The position numbers were made by a program, and so were the translations under genes. DNA of 64,000 nt from Roseiarcus sp963829505 (lineage in GTDB: Bacteria; Pseudomonadota; Alphaproteobacteria; Rhizobiales; Beijerinckiaceae). The notes below the pieces were generated by a model. The model worked only from the letters and a program-made list of their open reading frames with translations. It had not been told where the DNA came from and did not search any database. Below are positions 49,426 through 58,214 of this stretch, piece after piece. Each line of letters starts with the position of its first letter. The first letter of the stretch is position 1. The DNA lies in the NCBI GenBank assembly GCA_963829505.1, contig CAWHIL010000001.1, positions 1,860,001 to 1,924,000 on the forward strand, read 5' to 3'.

Positions 49426-51975
49426 ATGACGCCTGGTTTCGATCTCCCGCTGCCGATCGACGACGCGCTGCCCGACCTTAAATCGGCGCTCGTGACGCTG
49501 ACGCGCGCGGTCCTCGTCGCCCCGCCCGGCGCTGGCAAGACGACGCGCGTCCCGCTGGCGCTGCTCGACGAGCAATGGGCGAGGGGCAAACGCCTCATCG
49601 TCCTCGAGCCGCGCCGCCTCGCCGCCCGCGCCGCCGCCGCCCGCATGGCCGCGACGCTCGACGAAAAAGTCGGCGAGACAATTGGCCTGCGCGTGCGCCT
49701 CGAGAGCCTCGTCTCGAAGCGCACGCGGATCGAGATCGTCACCGAGGGCGTGTTCGTGCGGCAGATCCTCGACGATCCGTCGCTCGACGGCGTCGGCGCG
49801 GTGCTGTTCGACGAGTTCCACGAACGCTCGCTCGACGCCGACCTCGGCCTCGCGCTGGCGCTCGACGCGCAAGGCGCGCTTCGCGAGGACCTGCGACTAA
49901 TCGTCATGTCGGCGACGCTCGACGGCGCGCGGGTCAAGACGCTGCTGGGCGACGCGCCGCTGATCGAAGCGCAAGGCCGCGCCTTCCCGGTCGTCACGCA
50001 TTATGTCGGGCGCGATCCTCGCAGCCGCATCGAGGATGAAGTCGTGCGCGTAACGCTCGAGGCGCTCGACCGCGAGACGGGCTCGGTTCTCGTCTTCCTG
50101 CCGGGGCAGGGCGAGATCCGCCGCGTCGCCGATACGCTTTCTGCGCGGATCAAAACGCCGGACGTCGACGTCGCGCCGCTCTACGGCGCGCTCGACACGA
50201 GCGCCCAGGACCGCGCCGTCGAGCCTGCGCTTAAAGGCCGGCGCAAGGTCGTGCTCGCCACCTCGATCGCCGAGACGTCGCTGACGATTGAAGGCGTGCG
50301 CGTGGTGATCGACTCGGGGCTCATGCGCGTTCCGGTGTACGAGCCGGATCTCGGCCTGACGCGGCTCGAAACCGTGCGGGTGTCGCGCGCCAACGCCGAC
50401 CAGCGGCGCGGCCGCGCCGGCCGCCTCGAACCCGGCGTCTGCTACCGGCTGTGGGAGGAAGCCGCGAGCGGCGGCCTCAAACCCTACGCCGCGCCGGAGA
50501 TCCTGTCGGCCGACCTCTCGGGCTTCCTCATCGATTGCGCGCTCTGGGGCGAGAGCGATCCGGCGCGGCTGAAACTCATCGATCCGCCGCCGCGCGGCGC
50601 GCTCACCGAAGCGCGCGCGCTGCTCGTCGCGATCGGCGCCATCGACGGCCAGGGCCGCGTCACCGACGAGGGCCGTGCGATCGCGAGGCTCGCGCTGCCG
50701 CCGCGGCTCGCGCGCATGGTCGTCGATGCGGCGCGGGGCGGCGCGGCGGGCGCCGCCGCCGAGGTCGCGATGCTGCTCACCGAACGCGGTCTCGGCGGCG
50801 ACGCGGTCGATCTGACGGCGCGACTCGACGCCTTTCGCCGCGACCGCTCGCAACGCGCCGAGGGCGCGCGGCGTCTCGCGCGATCGCTCGCGCAGAGAGC
50901 CCTCACCCCCAGCCCCTCTCCCCGAGGGAGAGGGGAGCGCCCCCTTCTCCCTCGGGGAGAAGGTGGCCGGCGAAACCGGCCGGATGAGGGGGGTGAGGGG
51001 GCGCCGAGCGAAAGCGTCGGCGCCCTGCTCGCCTCGGCCTATCCGGAGCGGATCGCCGTCGCGAGAGGCAAGCGCGGCGAATTTCTCATGGCGAACGGGC
51101 GGGCCGCCTCGCTCGACGCGGCAAGCCCGCTCGCCGGCGAGCCCTTTCTTGCGATCGGCGAGGTGGCGGGCCGCGCCGCCGCGGCGCGCGTTCTCCTCGC
51201 CGCGGCGCTGACGGCCGCCGACATCGAGGCGGTCGCGGCGGGCTCGATCGAAGAGGCGGACGAGCTTGCCTTCGACCGCGCCTCAGCCTCGCTTCGCGCG
51301 AGACGCCGCAGGCGCCTCGGCGCCGTGACGCTCGCCGACAAGACGCTTCCCGTCCCGTCCGACGACGAGAGCGCGGCGGCGCTGGCGCGTGGCGTCCTGT
51401 CGCTTGGAGTTGCGCGCCTGCCGTGGACGAAGGCGCTGAGGCAATGGCAGGGCCGCGTCGCGTTCTTGCGCCGCGCCGAGGGCGAGCCGTGGCCGGATCT
51501 CGCCGACGAGCGCCTCGCCGCCGATCCCGGCTGGCTCGCGCCGTTCCTGATCGGCAAGACGCGCCTCGACGACATCGGCGCCGACGATCTCGCGGGCGCG
51601 CTTCATGCCCTCATGCCTTGGGCGCTTCAGCGCCGTCTCGACGAGGAGGCGCCGACGCATTTCCTCGCGCCGACCGGAACGTCGGCGGCGATCGACTACG
51701 AGGCCGAGGGCGGGCCTTCGATTGCGCTCCGCGTGCAGGAACTCTATGGCCTCGCCGAGCATCCCTCCGTCGCCGCGGGCAGGATTCCCCTGACGCTCAA
51801 TCTTCTTTCGCCGGCGCACCGGCCGATCCAGATCACCCGCGACCTGCCGGGTTTCTGGCGCGGCTCATGGGGCCAGGTCCGCTCGGAACTGCGCGGCCGC
51901 TACCCGCGCCACCTCTGGCCGGAGGATCCGGCGGCCGCGACGCCCACGACCCGGGCGAAGCCGCGCGGAACATGA
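49426..51975 (+). CDS. hrpB: ATP-dependent helicase HrpB
   Basis: DEAH-family helicase of 849 residues. Motif I is VLVAPPGAGKTTRVPLALLD, motif Ia EPRRLAARAAAARMA, motif II DEFHERS, motif III SATLDG, and motif VI QRRGRAGR. The HrpB-specific C-terminal domain is present (SVAAGRIPLTLNLLSPAHRP, then GFWRGSWGQVRSELRGRYPR). Its cellular role is poorly known, possibly RNA processing. About 34 residues near 493-526 (ALTPSPSPRGRGERPLL and on) are encoded by a palindromic repeat inserted in frame between the helicase core and the C-terminal domain. The ATG at 49426 is preferred to 49402. Confidence 0.94.
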   Translation: MTPGFDLPLPIDDALPDLKSALVTLTRAVLVAPPGAGKTTRVPLALLDEQWARGKRLIVLEPRRLAARAAAARMAATLDEKVGETIGLRVRLESLVSKRTRIEIVTEGVFVRQILDDPSLDGVGAVLFDEFHERSLDADLGLALALDAQGALREDLRLIVMSATLDGARVKTLLGDAPLIEAQGRAFPVVTHYVGRDPRSRIEDEVVRVTLEALDRETGSVLVFLPGQGEIRRVADTLSARIKTPDVDVAPLYGALDTSAQDRAVEPALKGRRKVVLATSIAETSLTIEGVRVVIDSGLMRVPVYEPDLGLTRLETVRVSRANADQRRGRAGRLEPGVCYRLWEEAASGGLKPYAAPEILSADLSGFLIDCALWGESDPARLKLIDPPPRGALTEARALLVAIGAIDGQGRVTDEGRAIARLALPPRLARMVVDAARGGAAGAAAEVAMLLTERGLGGDAVDLTARLDAFRRDRSQRAEGARRLARSLAQRALTPSPSPRGRGERPLLPRGEGGRRNRPDEGGEGAPSESVGALLASAYPERIAVARGKRGEFLMANGRAASLDAASPLAGEPFLAIGEVAGRAAAARVLLAAALTAADIEAVAAGSIEEADELAFDRASASLRARRRRRLGAVTLADKTLPVPSDDESAAALARGVLSLGVARLPWTKALRQWQGRVAFLRRAEGEPWPDLADERLAADPGWLAPFLIGKTRLDDIGADDLAGALHALMPWALQRRLDEEAPTHFLAPTGTSAAIDYEAEGGPSIALRVQELYGLAEHPSVAAGRIPLTLNLLSPAHRPIQITRDLPGFWRGSWGQVRSELRGRYPRHLWPEDPAAATPTTRAKPRGT
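50900..51001 (+). repeat. Palindromic C/G-tract repeat inserted in frame in hrpB
   Basis: The terminal inverted repeat CCCTCACCCCC / GGGGGTGAGGG encloses hairpins CCCCTCTCCCCGAGGGAGAG, CTTCTCCCTCGGGGAGAAG and GGCCGGCGAAACCGGCC. The element is about 102 bases, or 34 codons, and is read through without a stop. It is of the same family as the intergenic elements at 17091 and 18045. The encoded stretch is rich in Pro, Arg and Gly, unlike the rest of HrpB. Confidence 0.8.
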
Positions 51976-52006
51976 GGCGCGCTTTTTTGCTGCACGCCGT
52001 CCCGCT

Positions 52007-52915
52007 CTATGCGCGCTCGGCCACGCCGACGTATTTCCGCCAGTCGTGGGCTTCCCTGAACCCCAGGACCTCGCGCGCCTTGCGGTTCGACAAGGGCGCC
52101 TCGAACGCGCCCATCTCGCGCGTGACCGGGGTCGAGGGCGCGAGCGCCTTCAGCGCCTCTTTGGTCGGCGTGTTCAGGGTGATCGTGTCATTGGTCGCGT
52201 TGAACACCTGAAAGCCGAGGCCGTCTTTCTCGAGACAGAGACGCACGATCTCGCCGAGGTCGCGTGCGTCGATGTAGCTCCAGGCGTTGCGCTTGCGGCT
52301 CGGCGGATCGGCGAGAAAGCGCTCGAACATGGGGTATTCGTGCGGCTCGATCACGTTGCCGATTTTGAGCGCATAGACGTCGGCGCCGTAACGAAGGGCG
52401 AAGGCGCGCGCCGTCTTCTCGTTGCACACTTTCGAAAGGCCGTAGGAGTCCATCGGATCGACGTCGTAGTCCTCCTCGAGCGGGAAGGAGCGGAAGTCTT
52501 TGTCCCCCTCGGCGAAGCAGACGCCGTACGTCGTCTCGCTCGAAGCGATGACGACCTTGCGCACGCCGAGCTTCATCGCCGCTTCGATGACGTTGTAGGC
52601 GCTGACGACGTTCTTCGAAAAGGTGACGTTGTCGGGCTCGATCAGGACGCGCGGCACGGCGGCGAAATGAACGACCGCGTCGGGCGCGGCGGGCGGCGCC
52701 CCGAGCGTGAAGCCTTTGAGGCCGTGATGGGCGCTGAGCGCGTTGAACGCCTGTCCGCTGTCGGCAAGGTCCGCGATCAGCGTCGGCGTCCCCGGCAGGT
52801 CGAAGGGCTTCAGATCGACGTTGAGGACGTCGTAGCCGTGGGCGACGAGATGCGGCACGGCGTGGCGGCCGGCTTTGCCGGAGCCGCCGGTGAAAACGAT
52901 GCTCTTGCCGGACAT
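52007..52915 (-). CDS. NAD-dependent epimerase/dehydratase (extended SDR)
   Basis: Extended short-chain dehydrogenase of 302 residues. The Rossmann loop is VFTGGSGKAGRHAVPHLVAH, the Ser-Tyr-x3-Lys active site is seen in IASSETTYGVC and DSYGLSKVCNEKT, and HFAAVPRV is the usual third strand. Relatives include uronate dehydrogenases and nucleotide-sugar epimerases. The substrate cannot be fixed here, but the overall pattern is close to the sugar-acid/NAD-epimerase group. It is divergent from tesB and has no operon partner. Confidence 0.87.
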   Translation of the reverse strand: MSGKSIVFTGGSGKAGRHAVPHLVAHGYDVLNVDLKPFDLPGTPTLIADLADSGQAFNALSAHHGLKGFTLGAPPAAPDAVVHFAAVPRVLIEPDNVTFSKNVVSAYNVIEAAMKLGVRKVVIASSETTYGVCFAEGDKDFRSFPLEEDYDVDPMDSYGLSKVCNEKTARAFALRYGADVYALKIGNVIEPHEYPMFERFLADPPSRKRNAWSYIDARDLGEIVRLCLEKDGLGFQVFNATNDTITLNTPTKEALKALAPSTPVTREMGAFEAPLSNRKAREVLGFREAHDWRKYVGVAERA

Positions 52916-53069
52916 GGACGGGCCTCGCGTTTCGGGAGCGAGCCCTCTTAGCGCGACGCGCCGGAGCCGGTCGAGAGCGTGATCGCGTCGCGACCGTCGC
53001 CGTCGCCGCGGCGCCCCTGCCAGAGTGCGAATTGACGGGAGGCCGGGCGGGCTTCACCATCGGCGACAA

Positions 53070-53945
53070 ATGCAAATTCCCCATCGCATGACCGCGGACG
53101 AATTCGTTGCGCTGTTCGATCTCGCGCCGGCCGGCGAGGACCGGTTCGCCGGCCATTCGCCGCAGAACGGCTGGCGGCGCGTCTTCGGCGGCCAGGTGCT
53201 GGCCCAGGCGCTGGTCGCCGCCGAGCGGACGGTCGCCGGCCGCGACCCCCATTCGCTGCACGCCTATTTCCTGCTCGGCGGCGATCCCAAGGCGCCCATC
53301 CTCTACGAGGTCGAGCGGTTGAGGGACGGGCGCAGCTTCACGACGAGGCGCGTCGTCGCCCGCCAGAGCGGCGAGGCGATCTTCGTCATGACGGCCTCGT
53401 TCCATGCCGCCGAGCCGGGCTTCGACCACGCGTCGCCGATGCCGCCAGCGCCGGACCCGGAGACCTGTCCCGACATGTTCGCGGCGGTGGATCTCCTCGA
53501 AGGGCCGACGCGCTTTCGCATGAAGGGCATGATCGAGACGATCTGGCCGATCGAGTTCCGGCCGATCGATCTCAGCCGGTATGCGCCCGAGCCGAGGCCG
53601 GAGACGGCTCAGAAGGTCTGGATCCGCATCGGCGAGCGGCTGCCCGACGATCCGGCCCTGCACCGCGCAGCCCTCCTCTATCTCTCGGACATGATGCTGA
53701 TCGACACGGCGCTTCGACCGCATCGACTGACGCTCCACGATCACCGTCTGCAGGTGGCGAGTCTCGATCACGCCTTCTGGCTGCACCGCCCGCGCCGCGC
53801 CGACGAATGGCTGCTTTACGTACAGGACAGCCCGAGCGCCTCGAACGCGACCGGACTGGCCCGCGGTCTCCTCCATGCGCGCGACGGGACGCTGGTCGCG
53901 AGCGTGGCGCAGGAGGGGCTGATCCGGCCGCGCGACGTCATTTAG
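53070..53945 (+). CDS. tesB: Acyl-CoA thioesterase II
   Basis: Double-hotdog thioesterase of about 291 residues that hydrolyses medium- and long-chain acyl-CoA. Diagnostic parts are NGWRRVFGGQVLAQALVAAE, HSLHAYFLLGGDP and GRSFTTRRVVARQ. The C-terminal half has YLSDMMLIDTAL and the catalytic-Asp region VASLDHAFWLHRP. The ATG at 53070 or 53088 is likely; an earlier in-frame ATG (53025) adds unconserved residues. It is monocistronic and followed by a 240-base leader of the nitrogen-control operon. Confidence 0.93.
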   Translation: MQIPHRMTADEFVALFDLAPAGEDRFAGHSPQNGWRRVFGGQVLAQALVAAERTVAGRDPHSLHAYFLLGGDPKAPILYEVERLRDGRSFTTRRVVARQSGEAIFVMTASFHAAEPGFDHASPMPPAPDPETCPDMFAAVDLLEGPTRFRMKGMIETIWPIEFRPIDLSRYAPEPRPETAQKVWIRIGERLPDDPALHRAALLYLSDMMLIDTALRPHRLTLHDHRLQVASLDHAFWLHRPRRADEWLLYVQDSPSASNATGLARGLLHARDGTLVASVAQEGLIRPRDVI

Positions 53946-54081
53946 CCTGCTTTCTGCCTAATTCTTTGGCGCCTGCCATTTAGGCAAAGGCTCGGTCATT
54001 CCCGCCGGGGCTGGGACCCGCGAAATTGGCGGCGTCGGAAAACCGTTTGGACTTTCAATGAACTGACGGCGCTCTTCGACA

Positions 54082-54097
54082 TGGCACGAGCCTTGTA
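54082..54097 (+). promoter_or_regulatory. Sigma-54-like promoter of glnK-amtB
   Basis: TGGCACG-AGCC-TTGTA fits the sigma-54 consensus TGGCACG-N4-TTGCA except for T in place of C at -12. It is located about 90 bases before glnK. glnK-amtB operons are classically driven by RpoN with NtrC under nitrogen limitation. I could not find a convincing NtrC site in the rest of the 240-base leader; a dyad TGCCTAA...TTAGGCA (53955-53986) lies upstream. Confidence 0.6.
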
Positions 54098-54187
54098 AGG
54101 CGAGGCCATGTCGGCGGCGGCCCGAGCGTCCCGACTTCACCGCGAGCGGCTTCGAAGCCGATCCCGCGCCAACCTGGGGCGAGGCCA

Positions 54188-54526
54188 ATGAAAATCGTCA
54201 TGGCGATCATCAAGCCGTTCAAGCTGGAGGAGGTTCGCGACGCGCTGACCGCCATCGGCGTGCACGGCCTGACAGTTACGGAAGTCAAAGGATACGGCCG
54301 GCAGAAGGGCCACACGGAGATCTATCGGGGCGCCGAATACGCGGTGAGCTTCCTCCCGAAGATCAAGGTCGAGGTCGCCGTCGACAGCGACATGGCCGAC
54401 AAGGTCGTGGACGCGATTGTCGCTGCGGCGCGCACCGGACAAATCGGCGACGGCAAGATCTTTGTCTACGGCCTCGACTCGGCGGTCAGAATCCGCACGG
54501 GCGAGAAGGACAAAGACGCCCTCTGA
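54188..54526 (+). CDS. glnK: Nitrogen regulatory PII protein GlnK
   Basis: PII signal protein of 112 residues. The T-loop KGYGRQKGHTEIYRGAEYAV carries Tyr51, the uridylylation site. The B-loop (VAAARTGQIGDGKIFV) binds ATP/ADP and 2-oxoglutarate, and the C-loop RIRTGEKDKDAL closes the protein. It senses nitrogen and carbon status and blocks AmtB when ammonium is plentiful. amtB follows 37 bases downstream, so GlnK rather than GlnB is assigned. Confidence 0.97.
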   Translation: MKIVMAIIKPFKLEEVRDALTAIGVHGLTVTEVKGYGRQKGHTEIYRGAEYAVSFLPKIKVEVAVDSDMADKVVDAIVAAARTGQIGDGKIFVYGLDSAVRIRTGEKDKDAL

Positions 54527-54563
54527 CCCTCCAGCCTTTTTCCTTCACCGGAGTTTCCAAGAC

Positions 54564-56078
54564 ATGACCTTCAAAAGATTCCTCTCGGGCCTTGCCCCGG
54601 CGTTGGCGGTAGCCGCGCTCGTGGGCTTTGCGGCGCCCGTGGCCTCTTACGCGCAGACGGCGCCAGCGGCGACCGACGCCGCGCCTGCCGCCGCCCCCGC
54701 CGCCGCGCCTGCGGCCGCTCCTTCGGCCAAGCCCGCGCCGCCGGCGACGCCCTCCTGCGCAGCCGCCAGCGCGGCCGTCCCGGAGACCGACAAATACGCC
54801 GCGGTCGCCGCAGTTCCCGCGGTGCTCACGAACTGCACGCCCTCGGGCGGCGACACGGCATGGATGCTGACCTCCGTCGCCCTCGTCCTGATGATGACCA
54901 TCCCCGGCCTCGGCCTCTTCTACGGCGGCATGGTGCGCAAGAAGAACGTCGGCGACACGGTGATGACGAGCTTCGCCGTCACCTGCCTCGTGACGGTCGT
55001 CTATGCGGTCGTCACCTACTCGCTGTCGTTCACCGGCGGGACGCCATTCATTGGCGGCTTAAGCCGCGCGTTCCTGCAAGGCATCCTCAGCGACGTGAAC
55101 AACGGCGGCATCGGCAACCCGAACGGGCTTGCGCCGACGATCCCCGAAACCGTCTACATGATGTTCCAGATGACCTTTGCGATCATCACGCCGGCGCTCA
55201 TCGCAGGCGCGTTCGCGGAGCGCATGAAGTTCTCGGCCATGCTGTGGTTCATGGGCCTGTGGTCGATCTTCGTCTACGCGCCCGTCGCCCATTGGCTGTG
55301 GGGGCCCGATGGCATCTTCAACTCGGCCAACGATGCGGCGTGGGTCAAGGTGCTCGACTTCGCCGGCGGCACCGTGGTGCACATCGACGCGGGCGTTGCG
55401 GGTCTGATCGCTGCGATCATGGTCGGCAAGCGTCGTGACAGCGGCCCTGGCCACAACATGGTCCTGACCTTCATCGGCGCGGGCCTGCTGTGGGTCGGCT
55501 GGTTCGGCTTCAACGCGGGCTCGGCGGTCAGCGCGGGCGTGCAGGCCGGCATGGCGATGACCGTCACCCAGATCGCGACCGCGGTCGCGGCGCTCACCTG
55601 GATGTTCGTCGAGTGGGCGCATCACGGCAAGCCGACGGTCATCGGCATCTGCTCGGGCGCGGTCGCTGGCCTCGTCGCGATCACTCCCGCTTCGGGCTTC
55701 GTCGGTCCGGTCGGCGCGTTCGCGATCGGCGTCGCCTGCGGCGTCGGCTGCTACTGGGGCGCGACTGGCCTCAAGAAGATGTTCGGCTATGACGACGCGC
55801 TCGACTGCTTCGGCGTTCACGGCGTCGGCGGCATCATCGGCGCGCTCCTGACCGGCGTGTTCGCCGTCCAGCAATACGGCGGCACCGCGGGCCTCCTCGA
55901 GGGCAACCCCGGCCAGGTCGTCAACCAGTGCGTCGGCATCCTCACCGTCGTCGTCTACGACGCGATCGTCAGCATCATTATCCTGTCGATCATCAAGGCG
56001 ACGATCGGCCTGCGCGTCTCCGACGAAGTCGAGCGCGACGGTCTCGACTACGCCCTGCACGGCGAGGTCGTGCAGTAA
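54564..56078 (+). CDS. amtB: Ammonium transporter AmtB
   Basis: Trimeric inner-membrane ammonium channel, 504 residues. A cleavable signal (LAVAALVGFAAPVASYAQ) and a ~60-residue Ala/Pro-rich segment precede the first helix (TAWMLTSVALVLMMTIPGLG). Family hallmarks are LFYGGMVRKKN, DFAGGTVVHIDAGVAGL and DALDCFGVHGVGGIIGALLT, with the twin pore histidines in the second and third. The C-terminal tail is the contact surface for GlnK. GGAG precedes the ATG. A strong terminator follows. Confidence 0.97.
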   Translation: MTFKRFLSGLAPALAVAALVGFAAPVASYAQTAPAATDAAPAAAPAAAPAAAPSAKPAPPATPSCAAASAAVPETDKYAAVAAVPAVLTNCTPSGGDTAWMLTSVALVLMMTIPGLGLFYGGMVRKKNVGDTVMTSFAVTCLVTVVYAVVTYSLSFTGGTPFIGGLSRAFLQGILSDVNNGGIGNPNGLAPTIPETVYMMFQMTFAIITPALIAGAFAERMKFSAMLWFMGLWSIFVYAPVAHWLWGPDGIFNSANDAAWVKVLDFAGGTVVHIDAGVAGLIAAIMVGKRRDSGPGHNMVLTFIGAGLLWVGWFGFNAGSAVSAGVQAGMAMTVTQIATAVAALTWMFVEWAHHGKPTVIGICSGAVAGLVAITPASGFVGPVGAFAIGVACGVGCYWGATGLKKMFGYDDALDCFGVHGVGGIIGALLTGVFAVQQYGGTAGLLEGNPGQVVNQCVGILTVVVYDAIVSIIILSIIKATIGLRVSDEVERDGLDYALHGEVVQ

Positions 56079-56137
56079 GCCTGTCATCCGGCGGCTTTCA
56101 AACGCCGCCGGCCTTTCGAGTTTCCTCCCGCGGAACC

Positions 56138-56166
56138 TGGGCGCCCTTCGGGGCGCCCATTTTTTT
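56138..56166 (+). terminator. Strong Rho-independent terminator after amtB
   Basis: Stem TGGGCGCCC / GGGCGCCCA, nine perfect pairs, around a TTCG tetraloop, followed by seven T residues. A second hairpin (CCGGCGGC-TTTCAAAC-GCCGCCGG) lies just upstream at about 56088-56111. It ends the glnK-amtB operon. Confidence 0.93.
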
Positions 56167-56312
56167 CTTCGTCGAGCGGGCAGGGCGCAGGCCCGCGTCG
56201 GTCACGCTTCGTCGCGCGCGTCCGGCGGCCCAGTTTGGGCTTGCCAAGCGCTTGGATCTCGTTATTGTCCATTACAACTATCGAATAAGGGGAGACAGCC
56301 GGAGCGAAGCGA

Positions 56313-57167
56313 ATGCGACAGAGCCCAACGCGCGACGAGCCCGACCACCTGCGCGCCACGACCGCTCCGCGCGTGCTCGTTGTCGATGACGACGTCGACG
56401 TCGCCGCGTCGATCGCCTGCAATCTCACGACGGAGGGCTATCGCGTCGAAACCGTCAGGCGCGGTGACGAGGCCGAAGCGGTTCTCGCCAAAGATCCACC
56501 CGACCTCGTCATCCTCGACTGGACGCTGCCCGGCGTTTCGGGCCTCGAGCTTTGCCAGCGGATTCGCGGCGGCGACAGGACCCGCGAGCTTCCTGTGATC
56601 ATGGTGACCGCGCGCGTCGAGGAGGCGGAGCGGATCCGCGGCTTCTCGGCCGGCGTCGACGATTACGTCGTCAAGCCGTTCTCCGTTCTCGAATTGATGG
56701 CGCGGGTCCGCGCCGTGCTCAAGCGAACGCGCCCGCAACCGATCGCGCGGCGCCTCAGCGCCGGCGAACTCTGCCTCGATCGGGAAAGCATGATGGTGAG
56801 GCGCGGCGCACGTCACGTCTGGCTGGGTCCGACCGAGTTCCGCCTGCTCGAGCGTCTCATGGAGAAGCAGGGGCGCGTCCTGTCCCGCGGCCAGTTGCTC
56901 GACGCCCTCTGGGGCGAAGCCGCCGAGATCGGCGATCGCACGGTCGACGTGCATGTCGCGCGCCTGCGCAAGAAACTGTCGAGGGGCCGGGAGCAGGATC
57001 CGGTTCGCACCGTGCGCAATGTCGGATACGTCTTTGACGAGACCTTCGGGGGCGCGGCCCCGGGCCGATCCAGGCCCGCGCCCGCTAGGTTGGGCGCGTC
57101 GCTGCCTACCGCGATCCCGGCTCGGCTTCAGGACCTCGCGCGGTCTGCCGCTCGATCTCGGCGTTGA
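56313..57167 (+). CDS. OmpR/PhoB-family response regulator (orphan)
   Basis: Two-component regulator of 284 residues. The receiver domain has the acidic pair in VLVVDDDVDVAAS, the phospho-acceptor Asp in LVILDWTLPGVSG, Thr in IMVTARV and Lys in DYVVKPFS. The C-terminal winged helix is PhoB-like (LGPTEFRLLERLMEKQGRVL, TVDVHVARLRKKLSRG, VRTVRNVGYVFDE). No histidine kinase gene is adjacent. A basic ~40-residue tail runs past the usual end and overlaps the convergent YihY gene by 62 bases. The partner and targets are unknown. Confidence 0.92.
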   Translation: MRQSPTRDEPDHLRATTAPRVLVVDDDVDVAASIACNLTTEGYRVETVRRGDEAEAVLAKDPPDLVILDWTLPGVSGLELCQRIRGGDRTRELPVIMVTARVEEAERIRGFSAGVDDYVVKPFSVLELMARVRAVLKRTRPQPIARRLSAGELCLDRESMMVRRGARHVWLGPTEFRLLERLMEKQGRVLSRGQLLDALWGEAAEIGDRTVDVHVARLRKKLSRGREQDPVRTVRNVGYVFDETFGGAAPGRSRPAPARLGASLPTAIPARLQDLARSAARSRR

Positions 57168-58197
57168 GCTCCGCGCCGGCGAGGATCACGACCATCGAGA
57201 TCCACATCCACGTCATCATGCCGACCGCCGCGCCGAGCGACCCGTAGGTGGCGTTGTAGGCGCCGAAATTGGCGATGTACCAGGAGAAGAGGAGCGAAAC
57301 GGCGAACCAGACGACGGCGGCCGTTACGCTGCCGACGCTGAGCCACCGCCAGCGCGCTTCGCGGCGGCAGGGAAGGAAGCGGTAGGCGAACGCGAGCCCG
57401 ACGACCACGAGGGCGAGCAGGAGCGGCCAGCGGCCGATCCTCACAATGAGGGCGGCGGCGCCGGCGAGCCCGAGCGCATTGAGGACGACGGGAACGACGA
57501 CGACCGCCGCGACGGCGACCATCACCGCGACGATGCCGATCAGCGTAAGTCCAAGCGAAACGAGATTCAGCCGGACGAAGCCGCGCGTCTCCTTCTCGTC
57601 GTAGGCGACGTTCAAGGCTTCGATGATCGCCTTGGTGCCGGAATTGGCGCTCCAGAGCGCGATCGCGAGGCCGATCACGAAGCCTGCGCCGTTCGCGTGG
57701 CCGCTGACGAGGCGCTTCAGTTCCTCATGCGCGAGGTCGAGCGCGCCCTGCGGCAGGACGCCGGAAAACGCCGAAACCAGCCTGTCGATCGCCGAAGCGT
57801 CGGCGAACAGGCCATAGAGCCCGACGAGCGCCGCAAGCGCCGGAAAGATGGCGAGGAGGCCGTAGAATACGACACCCGCCGCGACCGACATGAGGCGGTT
57901 GTCGATGACGCCTTCGTATGTGCGCAGAAGGATCTGCTTCCAACCGCTCCATGGGATCGCGAACGGCGACGCCGCATCTCCTCCAGCGAGCCCGGCCTTT
58001 TCGCCGACGGGCGCTTGCGGTTCGCCCAATTGCAACGCGCGCGAACGCGCCGCTCCGCGGCCTGAGGCCCGATCCGGGTTGACGGAAGCGCGCGGCGAAG
58101 GCGCTCGCTGCTCGGCCGGACGCAGGCCGCGCGCAAGCGACAGCGCGCCGAGCGCCCCGTAGGCGACAATCGGCCAGAAGGCCCCTCTCCGCGGCAT
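57106..58197 (-). CDS. YihY/BrkB-family inner membrane protein
   Basis: Polytopic membrane protein of 363 residues with about six helices in a YihY/virulence-factor-BrkB domain. The domain starts near residue 85 (GWKQILLRTYEGVIDNRLMS, VAAGVVFYGLLAIFPALAAL) and ends with GSLGAAVGMMTWMWISMVVI, LAGAELNAEIERQ. The first 80 residues are a variable, partly basic extension. The family has no settled activity despite the old RNase BN name. It lies 17 bases downstream of the DUF3618 operon in the same direction, so it may be its last gene. Confidence 0.88.
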   Translation of the reverse strand: MPRRGAFWPIVAYGALGALSLARGLRPAEQRAPSPRASVNPDRASGRGAARSRALQLGEPQAPVGEKAGLAGGDAASPFAIPWSGWKQILLRTYEGVIDNRLMSVAAGVVFYGLLAIFPALAALVGLYGLFADASAIDRLVSAFSGVLPQGALDLAHEELKRLVSGHANGAGFVIGLAIALWSANSGTKAIIEALNVAYDEKETRGFVRLNLVSLGLTLIGIVAVMVAVAAVVVVPVVLNALGLAGAAALIVRIGRWPLLLALVVVGLAFAYRFLPCRREARWRWLSVGSVTAAVVWFAVSLLFSWYIANFGAYNATYGSLGAAVGMMTWMWISMVVILAGAELNAEIERQTARGPEAEPGSR

Positions 58198-58214
58198 CGT
58201 GGAGCGGGGGCGCT

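Noticed and set aside
53955..53986. TGCCTAA...TTAGGCA dyad before glnK as an NtrC site or tesB terminator
   Set aside because: It does not fit the NtrC consensus and has no T-run, so neither role can be supported.
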